A stretch of DNA of 5,742 nucleotides, taken from NCBI GenBank assembly GCA_964612675.1, contig CAZTDD010000219.1, forward strand, positions 1 to 5,742. The letters run 5' to 3'. Made by a program: the position numbers and the translations under genes. This DNA is from CAZTDD01 sp964612675. GTDB lineage: Bacteria; Hinthialibacterota; Hinthialibacteria; Hinthialibacterales; JAKPRU01. Below the pieces are notes generated by a model. The model was not told the DNA's origin and did no database searches. It saw only the letters and a list, made by a program, of their open reading frames with translations. This document shows, piece by piece, positions 1 to 5,552 of the stretch (its first letter is position 1; every line of letters starts with the position of its first letter).

Positions 1-105
1 ACTGGGCCTCACGAGCCACCGGGTAATATCCTACCCACTTTTATGTCGCACACCCTTGGGTTAGGAGGGGGTTGAAATCCGTTTTTGCGACTTTTTGCGG
101 GGCCG
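1..105. other. Non-coding left edge, downstream of the acidic-protein gene
   Basis: No gene is supported here. The three plus-strand frames stop at 24-26 (TAA), 62-64 (TAG) and 73-75 (TGA), so at most the last few codons of a gene entering from the left could be present; I cannot tell. A small inverted repeat, GGGTA (21-25) and TACCC (32-36) with a 6-base loop, is followed by TTTT at 39-42. This is a very weak candidate terminator for a plus-strand gene to the left. No convincing intrinsic terminator is seen for the minus-strand gene ending at 106. Confidence 0.4.
82..99. repeat. Short direct repeat TTTTTGCG x2
   Basis: The octamer TTTTTGCG occurs at 82-89 and again at 92-99, a 10-base period, just beyond the stop codon of the minus-strand gene. 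On the transcript strand of that gene it reads as two CGCAAAAA blocks. It may be chance low complexity or a short protein-binding or 3' UTR element; no function can be assigned. Confidence 0.4.
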
Positions 106-519
106 TCAGTGAAGCGTTTCGGATGAGTCGTCATCGTTCGGTTCGAAGGGAGGTTCCATCGGTTCCTCTTCGAAATCCTCCGAGCCTTCTACGATTTCGT
201 CCAGCGCGTCACCGAACTCGTCGTACTCGAATTCGTCATCCCCTGCCATAAACTCGTCGAGTTCCTGTTCTTGCTCTTCGATCATCGCATTATATGTATC
301 GATAGCCTGTTCGATATAAATTTCCGGATCGTCGACAGGAGCAATTTCCTGCATCTGACGGCAGATCGCGTTCACACCTGTTTCATGAAACATTTGGACC
401 AATTTGAGCATGGAGACCTCCAGCTGGACCAGTTGCCATATGGGTAAGTCGACCGATACGTCCCACGGATCCATATGATCCTCAAGTTTGAATTTCTTTC
501 TCCGTCTTTTGCGTCCCAT
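106..519 (-). CDS. Hypothetical protein with basic N-terminus and very acidic C-terminal half
   Basis: I do not recognise this 137-residue protein. Residues 2-11 are strongly basic (GRKRRRKKFK). Residues 26-60 look like an amphipathic helical segment, and 63-90 contain another predicted helix. From residue 81 to the end there are 27 Asp/Glu among 57 residues and no Lys or Arg, ending in a Pro/Asp-rich tail. There is no signal peptide or membrane segment, so it is probably cytoplasmic. Start choice is uncertain. ATG at 519 gives the longest frame but has only a weak upstream GGTAG. The internal ATG at 474 (Met16) is preceded by GAGG with a 5-base spacer and would give 122 residues without the basic patch. 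The gene is divergent from the radical SAM gene. Acidic tails of this kind occur in nucleic-acid mimics, chaperone-like proteins and many unrelated proteins, so no function is claimed. Clear codon structure and an uninterrupted frame support a real gene. Confidence 0.72.
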   Translation of the reverse strand: MGRKRRRKKFKLEDHMDPWDVSVDLPIWQLVQLEVSMLKLVQMFHETGVNAICRQMQEIAPVDDPEIYIEQAIDTYNAMIEEQEQELDEFMAGDDEFEYDEFGDALDEIVEGSEDFEEEPMEPPFEPNDDDSSETLH

Positions 520-672
520 AACTCACTACCCATTGCTTATTATCGTGTTTCCAGTTTTGAGAATAGGACGATCAAGAACCATTTCAAGGGTCTCCATGGA
601 CTCACTCCCTTCTTCCTCGATACCGGGTTGGGCATACTAAACACATTGGACAGACGATGTGGGAGGTGTTCC
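520..672. promoter_or_regulatory. Divergent intergenic region between acidic-protein and radical SAM genes
   Basis: If the radical SAM gene starts at 673, these 153 bases carry the promoters of both divergent genes. I see no convincing -35/-10 pair on either strand; a TTGCTT at 533-538 has no good -10 partner at 16-18 bases. TCCATGGA at 593-600 is an 8-base palindrome. A short stem (CACATTG 642-648 with CGATGTG 655-661, one G-T pair, 6-base loop) ends at the first base of the ribosome binding site. The region stays open in the radical SAM frame, so part of it could be coding if an upstream start is used. Confidence 0.4.
661..666 (+). promoter_or_regulatory. Ribosome binding site that supports the GTG start at 673
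   Basis: GGGAGG at 661-666 is a near-perfect Shine-Dalgarno sequence placed 6 bases before GTG at 673. No equally good site precedes the upstream in-frame candidates ATG 475, TTG 628 or TTG 646. This decides the start preferred here. Confidence 0.6.
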
Positions 673-1764
673 GTGCCAAGCCATCCGGACTACTTGATAT
701 TCTATGTGACTTCACGCTGTAATCTGCGATGCAATCACTGTTTTTATGTCAATGAGATCAAGAGCAGGGAAGAGCTGACCGTGCCGGAGATTCGGCGAGT
801 CGCTCGCAGCATTTGTCCTCTGACTTTTCTCAGGATAACCGGTGGCGAGCCTTTCCTACGTTCGGATTTGCCCCAGGTCGTAGAGGCTTTTGTTCGGGAA
901 TCCGGAGTCAAGTCGATCGGTATTATCACAAACGGAACTCTACCGGACATAGCCGCCTCGGTGGTTGACGAGATCTTCCTTCGATGTCCCTCCATCCATC
1001 TGGATCTTGGTATCTCGGTGGACGGCTTGCGCGAAACCCATGACAGACTGCGAAATAAGCCGGGGACATTCGATTCATGCAAAGATACGGCCGAGCGCAT
1101 CGCTCAGCTTCGTACTTTTCTTCCGCGATTACGATTGACCCTGGTGGTAACTCTATCCTCTGAGAACGCTGGTGAACTGGATGCGCTGTTCGACGAAATC
1201 TCGACGTGGGGAGCCGATAGGATCTCTCCAAACCTACTTCGAGGACGTGTGAAGGATGGATCTATAAGTCCTGTAACAGTAAATGATTACGAGCGTTTCT
1301 TCTCTAAGTGTGAGAATTATCATAAAGAGAGGGATCGTGCGGTGCGTTCCATGGTCCAGCGTGCGAAGAACAGACTGACTCGCGATACCATCCGTGAGAT
1401 CCTGGAACACAACACCTCTGTTCTGCCCTGCCTGGCGGCGAAATCGATCGGTGTTCTTTACACGGACGGAGTTGTTGGTGTTTGTGAACCTTTGTTTCAC
1501 GAGAATCGGGAGACTGAAGGCGGTCTTTCCGTGGACCCGGTTCTTGGAAACGTTCGAGAGGCAGGCTACGACCTCAGCGCGTTGTGGGTTTCGAAAAAGG
1601 CGGATGATGCGCGTCGTTGGATCCGTGAGACCAATTGCTCGTGTACACACGAGTGTTTTCTGACCGCCAGTGTGATCTGGGGGAGACGGAATTACCCACG
1701 GCTGCTGCGGGAGACATTGCGTGAAGGCAGCGGGGGTGTCTCCGGTCCTTCCTCAAATGCTTGA
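673..1764 (+). CDS. Radical SAM protein with SPASM-like C-terminal cysteines
   Basis: This is a cytoplasmic iron-sulfur enzyme that should cleave S-adenosylmethionine to start radical chemistry; its substrate is unknown. With the GTG start it has 363 residues. The N-terminus runs straight into the first strand and the cluster motif CNLRCNHC (Cys16, Cys20, Cys23), which binds the SAM-reducing [4Fe-4S] cluster. GGEP follows at residues 57-60 (SAM binding), then ITNGT at 85-89 and a GISVDG strand at 113-118. Near the C-terminus, Cys253 and Cys271 flank a segment with YTDGVVGVCE. A final cluster of cysteines, CSCTHEC (Cys322, Cys324, Cys328), follows. This resembles the auxiliary-cluster region of SPASM/twitch enzymes, many of which modify peptides. 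In-frame ATG 475 would add 66 residues but overlaps the start of the divergent gene; TTG 628 and 646 are also possible. It overlaps the convergent DUF488 gene by 12 bases. No precursor peptide or partner is evident beside it. The fold assignment is firm; the function is open. Confidence 0.93.
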   Translation: MPSHPDYLIFYVTSRCNLRCNHCFYVNEIKSREELTVPEIRRVARSICPLTFLRITGGEPFLRSDLPQVVEAFVRESGVKSIGIITNGTLPDIAASVVDEIFLRCPSIHLDLGISVDGLRETHDRLRNKPGTFDSCKDTAERIAQLRTFLPRLRLTLVVTLSSENAGELDALFDEISTWGADRISPNLLRGRVKDGSISPVTVNDYERFFSKCENYHKERDRAVRSMVQRAKNRLTRDTIREILEHNTSVLPCLAAKSIGVLYTDGVVGVCEPLFHENRETEGGLSVDPVLGNVREAGYDLSALWVSKKADDARRWIRETNCSCTHECFLTASVIWGRRNYPRLLRETLREGSGGVSGPSSNA

Positions 1765-2232
1765 CCACAGCCAGCCTTCTTCCGGTATCTCGTTGTGTCC
1801 CATTATGTTGCCCGGCTGGATGAGGTGGAGCACTTCCCATCCGCGTGAGGTCAATTCGTTTGAAATGTGCCACCGATGACATTTCCACGGCAGGGTTTCC
1901 GCGCACATGAACACCGTCGGCTTCGAATGTGCCAGCGATTCCAGCCGTTCGATACCCACCGAAAATATGTCGCTTTCCATGTGTTGTAGGTAGCCGCCTT
2001 TTCGATGCCCACCGAGTTCACGGCCGAGTGCGACTCTCTCGATGCCGAGCTCTTTCAGACTCGCTGAGAGTTGGCCTTCGCGGAAGTGAGGGACCTTGCT
2101 CGACGGATAGGATCGAACATCCGCAACTATTTGAATATTCTGTTTTTGCAATAGTCGTGCGAATACTTCCCATGAACGTCCGCCGGTACCGATTGAATAG
2201 ATTCTCTTCTCGGCCGGACTCATATCTTCCAT
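1753..2232 (-). CDS. DUF488 family protein
   Basis: This 159-residue soluble protein belongs to the DUF488 family, whose biochemical role is not established. Visible family motifs are YSIGTGGRS (12-20), DVRSYPSS (38-45), an LGRELGG segment (69-75), GYLQHME (80-86) and the hallmark MCAE...P..CHR (109-120, with Cys110, Cys118 and His119). The length matches the family's usual size, and the frame is intact. ATG at 2232 is chosen; a second ATG at 2223 (Met4) is possible, and neither has a strong ribosome binding site. It lies 54 bases downstream of the DapA-like gene in the same direction, with a GC-rich hairpin in the gap. Its last codons overlap the convergent radical SAM gene. The conserved Cys and His suggest a ligand-binding or catalytic site, but this is inference. 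Confidence 0.92.
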   Translation of the reverse strand: MEDMSPAEKRIYSIGTGGRSWEVFARLLQKQNIQIVADVRSYPSSKVPHFREGQLSASLKELGIERVALGRELGGHRKGGYLQHMESDIFSVGIERLESLAHSKPTVFMCAETLPWKCHRWHISNELTSRGWEVLHLIQPGNIMGHNEIPEEGWLWSSI

Positions 2233-2247
2233 CCGAATCCGTCTGTT

Positions 2248-2270
2248 CCGCCCGGATTTATCCCGGGCGG
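2248..2270 (-). other. GC-rich hairpin between the DapA-like and DUF488 genes
   Basis: CCGCCCGG (2248-2255) and CCGGGCGG (2263-2270) form a perfect 8-base stem with a 7-base loop. It sits 16 bases after the DapA-like stop codon and 15 bases before the DUF488 start. There is no run of T on either side in either direction, so it is not a standard intrinsic terminator. It could act as an mRNA 3'-end stabiliser, a processing site, or an attenuating structure before the DUF488 gene. The structure is plain; the role is inferred. Confidence 0.6.
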
Positions 2271-2286
2271 TGCGAATCTCAATGCG

Positions 2287-3324
2287 TCATTTACGGTATT
2301 TGGCGATCAATCGGTCCACCTCGGCTTCGAATTCCCCGATCCTGCTGGCCGGCACGGGAGGTTCGCCGAAGCGCCCATAGGCTTCACATTCCAGACCTTT
2401 GAGTTTCAAGTACGCCAACCCCGACCTGGGCGCATCGAGACCTTTGAAGAGCCCGAGAGCCCTTAGCGCGTCGTGTTGGGCTTCGAGCGCTCCGGGAAGG
2501 TCTCCATCCATGAACCGATCGAATACCCCCCTCAGAATCTCGGGATTCACATCGCATCCCTGGCCGATCACGCCACATGCGCCTGAGAGAAGCGCCTGGT
2601 AAAACGTGCATTCCGATCCGGAGATGACACTGAACTTCGTTTCCTGTGTCGCCATAATGATTTGAGTCAGCCAAGACATGTCGTCGGTGGAGATCTTCAT
2701 CCCGATGACATTGTCGAGTTGGGCAACTCTTTGCGCCATTTCCGGCGAAGTGCGGTAGGGTTTCGGCAGAGTTGGGGTGTTGTAGATGAAAAGTGGCAGG
2801 CTTGTCGATTCCGAAACCGATTCATAGTACTCGAAAATCGTGTCGTCGAGGTTCTTGCCCGGCGCCGGAAGTAGAGCGCACGGTACGACAAGGACACCGG
2901 CCATCGCTCCCTTCTCGCTCGCATACTCGGTCAATTCGATGGTCTGGTCGAGATACTGTTTGGGGTCAGGGCGGTTTTTGCCGATAGTCACGTGGTGGCT
3001 GAGATCCGCACCCGACGGCATCCCGGTTCGGAAATGCTCGCCAAACGTGCCAAACATGGCGGGTTTCTTCCCGTCCAGGGTCTCCATTGTGATTTCAATC
3101 GCCTTCTTCGTGTCGGCAAGGGTGTAGGTATACATCTTTCCCAAACCGCACCGGACGAAGAGGGCGGTCACTGCGGGGTTATCTCGAAGCCATGCAACAA
3201 AGTTTCTGAACCCTTCCCAATCGATTGCTCCGTTAGCGAGGCATGGGGTGAATACCGGGACAATTACACCGGCCAGCGACGGGGGGATCTCGCGTTGGGT
3301 GATCGGATGATGAGTGTTTTCCAT
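2287..3324 (-). CDS. Dihydrodipicolinate synthase/N-acetylneuraminate lyase superfamily protein, atypical
   Basis: A 345-residue class I aldolase-type TIM barrel, probably cytoplasmic. It starts with LAGVIVPVFTPCLANGAIDW (residues 17-36), the usual superfamily opening. Tyr181 in IYNTP and Lys210 in GMKIST match the conserved tyrosine and Schiff-base lysine, so lyase or aldolase chemistry through an enzyme-bound imine is likely. GSECTFYQALLSGACGVI (236-253) is also typical. Against true DapA: the GTTGE loop is replaced by CGLGKM (59-64), the YY pair after the VTP strand is replaced by CA (149-150), and the position of the carboxylate-binding arginine after YNxP is Leu186. About 25 extra residues lie near 97-120, and the chain is longer than the usual 290-300. 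Lysine biosynthesis is therefore unlikely; a sugar-acid or other keto-acid aldolase is more plausible. AAAGGA at 3331-3336, 6 bases upstream, supports ATG 3324. The next gene downstream is DUF488. Confidence 0.93.
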   Translation of the reverse strand: MENTHHPITQREIPPSLAGVIVPVFTPCLANGAIDWEGFRNFVAWLRDNPAVTALFVRCGLGKMYTYTLADTKKAIEITMETLDGKKPAMFGTFGEHFRTGMPSGADLSHHVTIGKNRPDPKQYLDQTIELTEYASEKGAMAGVLVVPCALLPAPGKNLDDTIFEYYESVSESTSLPLFIYNTPTLPKPYRTSPEMAQRVAQLDNVIGMKISTDDMSWLTQIIMATQETKFSVISGSECTFYQALLSGACGVIGQGCDVNPEILRGVFDRFMDGDLPGALEAQHDALRALGLFKGLDAPRSGLAYLKLKGLECEAYGRFGEPPVPASRIGEFEAEVDRLIAKYRK

Positions 3325-3496
3325 GGTGTGTCCTTTCTATTGTTCGCTGGTGGGTTACGCGTCGCCAGCGGAGGTTGTACTGTTGGGATCTCTTGGTCTG
3401 CTGTGCTCCGCTACCCCCCTACCGGCTACTACCGGCTACCGTCCGACCGACCAATCGTCAGAATCTCTTTCCTAGAAACGGAGCAATCCCAACGAG
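3325..3496. other. Intergenic region upstream of the DapA-like gene
   Basis: These 172 bases separate the ligase stop from the DapA-like start. They hold the DapA-like ribosome binding site (AAAGGA, 3331-3336), an inverted repeat CGCTGG (3345-3350)/CCAGCG (3365-3370) enclosing ACGCGT, and the 10-base tandem repeat at 3419-3438. GTTGGGAT near 3382 is repeated in inverted form as ATCCCAAC near 3486. I see no clear terminator with a T run for the ligase gene and no convincing sigma-70 promoter, though the gap is large enough for the DapA-like gene to have its own. Confidence 0.4.
3419..3438. repeat. Tandem 10-base repeat (CTACCGGCTA)2
   Basis: CTACCGGCTA occurs at 3419-3428 and immediately again at 3429-3438, followed by a partial third start (CC). 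The surrounding sequence is C-rich (CTACCCCCC before, CCGACCGACC after). The spacing equals about one helical turn, which would suit a repressor or activator site, but replication slippage explains it equally well. Confidence 0.5.
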
Positions 3497-5464
3497 TTAG
3501 TTCCCAAATCTCTGTGCCTGTCTTCGAAGTCCTTCCGCATCTCTCTGCAGCTGTTGCATCAAGGCGAGGATTCGCTCCTTGCCACCCGGATCGTTTTCGT
3601 ATTGTAGCGCCCGCTCGAAGGCTGCCTTCGCCTTTTCGACTTCTCCAAGCATTCCCAGCGCTCCTGCCAGGTTGCGCCAGTGGTCGGGGCGGCGCGGTTC
3701 CATTTCGCACGCTCTTTCCCACCACTGAACTGACTCTGCGTAGGTTCGCAGGCCGTACCGTGGAAATCCATATTGGAGGTACTTCGCACCTTGAGTCATC
3801 AAGACTTTTCCAATATTGGGCACCGTATCGACAAACGGTCCCTCGAGTTTCAGAATCCGCTGATACTCTCTCTGGGACGCCTCGCAATCGCCGAGTTCGT
3901 AATAGGCCCAAGCGCGCCAATACAGGCTTTCTTTGGAGGGCGACGTTAGATTTTTAGCCCTTTCGATTTGGTCGATCACGGCGTGGCACATCTGTGCTTT
4001 CCGTGTCTGAAACCGTTCCGGAATCGCCTGATCGATGATATTCTTTGCGGATCGCAAGTACCGGTCGGCCTGGTGCAGCCGAACCCCCTGCCACCACAGA
4101 GTGACCGAACCTGCGACAAGCAGGATACCAAGGATCGGGACCCCATATCCGGGCCACGGGCTTTCTCGCTTTTTTATTCGTGGACTGCAAGCTCCAATTG
4201 AGACACCAAACAACATCCAGAGCAGAACAGCGCTTGGTGTGTGGCGCAGAGTGACTGTGACGAGATTGTGTCCCAGGATCCCGACGACGCCGATCCAACA
4301 TGCAGACAGGAGGATCGCGCGCGATCTCTCCAATTGCCGTATACAAGGCAGCAACGCGGCTGTCCAGAAAATGAAGACACCGAGCCACAACAGGAGACCG
4401 ACTATGCCCAAATCCACAAGGAGCTCGAGAGGTTCGCTGTGGGCGTGCTCCACATACCATTTCTGGAACGGAAGGACCTGCGAAAGTCGTGGGTTGCGGA
4501 CTTCCGGGAAATGGACTGGAAACGCACCCAGCCCGACGCCTTTGACGGGATGATCGGCGGCCAGGCGGAGACAGGATACATACAGGAACTTCCGACCTGC
4601 AAATGAAGCTTGGGAAATGCGGTATCCCAGGCTCGACAATGCAGGCCAAAGGAGGACGACTGTGATAATGAGCACAAGCAGGGAAGTTCCGGCGATTTTG
4701 GGGCGAGCCAGACGAGAGAGAGCCCGTTTGATCGACTGTCCCGGGCTTGGCAGTACGAACAGGAGGGCCAACCCCGCCAAGACAAAGCCGATCCATACAC
4801 CCCGGCTCAGAGTCAACACCACCGCGACAAACTGGAGAATGACAGAAAGTCCTCCGAGAATCTTCTCCCAGCGTTTTTCGCTAGTGAGTATGTACCCGAT
4901 CCCCAACGGAATGGTGCCCACCAGGAATCCCGCCAGGAAATCGGGGTTTCCAAGTGTGCCTACGACTCGTCGGAATGTGCCTCCCCACTCGAACTTGGGC
5001 CACTGGAAGAAATCCCAGCCGAAAGCCTGAACGCAGGCATAGATAGCGACGATCAAGGGAAAAACTGTAGCGAACCACAAGAAACGCGCACGGAACCACG
5101 CAGATCGCCCCGCTCCGATCGACACAACCACCAACGTGACGAGACCTATCCAGCGAAACAACTCGCGGAACGAACGGGGAATAGAAGCGACGAAAAACGA
5201 TGAGATCGCGCACCAGAGGAGCAGGAGCGCCAAGCAAGTCAATGCGGGCCACCACCGCCGCCATTCCACCCATTGGTATCGCCACGCCAGAATGAACTGA
5301 ACAACCAGCGCCAGCCAAATCAGGACGTAGAACGATGTTGTTTTGGAGTAGGTGGTTGTCGTATGTTGACCGGAGAACAGGAAAGCGACCAAAGCAAATA
5401 CAGTCAGCAGAAGAAGATCGCGGACTCTTCTGAGAAGTACATCGGGATCTGAAGGTTCAAGCAT
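3497..5464 (-). CDS. O-antigen ligase/polymerase (Wzy_C-type) membrane protein with TPR tail
   Basis: This 655-residue integral inner-membrane protein belongs to the O-antigen ligase/Wzy_C superfamily, which joins or polymerises lipid-linked glycans on the periplasmic side. About 12-13 hydrophobic segments are visible between residues 16 and 458, for example 16-30, 44-60, 72-94, 127-147, 203-238 and 259-279. Family motifs are VVGTLGNPDFLAGF (167-180), TLSRG (218-222, Arg221) and GVGLGAFP (309-316). EHAHSEPLELLVDLGIVGLL (339-358) follows, with His340 and His342 in the large periplasmic loop. Residues 460-655 form a soluble tail with TPR-like repeats, clearest at 512-545 and 592-625, then a charged helical end. 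Such tails are common in environmental homologues and may bind partners. Ligase and polymerase cannot be told apart from sequence. ATG 5464 has only a distant AGGA upstream and no better start follows. No glycosyltransferase genes are in view, so any polysaccharide cluster must lie elsewhere. Confidence 0.93.
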   Translation of the reverse strand: MLEPSDPDVLLRRVRDLLLLTVFALVAFLFSGQHTTTTYSKTTSFYVLIWLALVVQFILAWRYQWVEWRRWWPALTCLALLLLWCAISSFFVASIPRSFRELFRWIGLVTLVVVSIGAGRSAWFRARFLWFATVFPLIVAIYACVQAFGWDFFQWPKFEWGGTFRRVVGTLGNPDFLAGFLVGTIPLGIGYILTSEKRWEKILGGLSVILQFVAVVLTLSRGVWIGFVLAGLALLFVLPSPGQSIKRALSRLARPKIAGTSLLVLIITVVLLWPALSSLGYRISQASFAGRKFLYVSCLRLAADHPVKGVGLGAFPVHFPEVRNPRLSQVLPFQKWYVEHAHSEPLELLVDLGIVGLLLWLGVFIFWTAALLPCIRQLERSRAILLSACWIGVVGILGHNLVTVTLRHTPSAVLLWMLFGVSIGACSPRIKKRESPWPGYGVPILGILLVAGSVTLWWQGVRLHQADRYLRSAKNIIDQAIPERFQTRKAQMCHAVIDQIERAKNLTSPSKESLYWRAWAYYELGDCEASQREYQRILKLEGPFVDTVPNIGKVLMTQGAKYLQYGFPRYGLRTYAESVQWWERACEMEPRRPDHWRNLAGALGMLGEVEKAKAAFERALQYENDPGGKERILALMQQLQRDAEGLRRQAQRFGN

Positions 5465-5552
5465 AGGTTTTCGGTGTTGTATCCTAAACTGGAGTCCGAG
5501 TTTTCAGTATGCTGCCTGCTTGATGGCGAAGCATCAAGACTGGAGGCAGAAG
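5465..5552. promoter_or_regulatory. Divergent intergenic region between ligase gene and acpS
   Basis: These 88 bases must carry the promoters of both divergent genes. TATGCT at 5508-5513 could be a -10 element for acpS, but its 17-base partner (TAAACT, 5485-5490) is a poor -35. No convincing promoter is seen for the ligase on the other strand. The right half is taken up by the acpS leader hairpin. Confidence 0.4.
5512..5549 (+). promoter_or_regulatory. acpS leader hairpin overlapping the ribosome binding site
   Basis: The acpS ribosome binding site is GGAGG at 5542-5546, 6 bases before ATG 5553. CTTGATG (5519-5525) pairs with CATCAAG (5532-5538) around a 6-base loop. An outer stem joins CTGCCT (5512-5517) to AGGCAG (5544-5549), with G5518 and bases 5539-5543 unpaired. 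The outer stem pairs the AGG of the binding site, so the folded leader could restrict translation. At DNA level the inner repeat could instead be an operator between the divergent genes. Pairing is seen in the sequence; any regulatory effect is inferred. Confidence 0.5.

Noticed and set aside
21..42. Hairpin followed by TTTT as an intrinsic terminator
   Set aside because: The stem is only 5 bases and the T run is short and offset, and no upstream plus-strand gene is visible. Kept only as a remark in the edge entry.
596..640. Possible short precursor peptide for the radical SAM enzyme (ATG 596)
   Set aside because: It is 14 codons with no ribosome binding site and no Cys or Gly-rich core, so it does not look like a modified-peptide precursor.
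2992..3957. 321-codon plus-strand open frame spanning the DapA-like start, the intergenic region and the ligase end
   Set aside because: It crosses two firmly identified genes in antisense and shows no recognisable motif.
3984..3998. Sigma-54-like TGGCAC...TGC sequence
   Set aside because: The GG-to-GC spacing is 9 rather than 10 bases, and it lies inside the ligase coding sequence with no plus-strand gene downstream.
4035..5203. Long plus-strand open frames (4035-4553 and 4610-5203) opposite the ligase gene
   Set aside because: Their translations are rich in Arg, Ser, Pro and Gln with no domain pattern. They lie fully antisense to a well-supported membrane protein with family motifs, so they are shadow frames.
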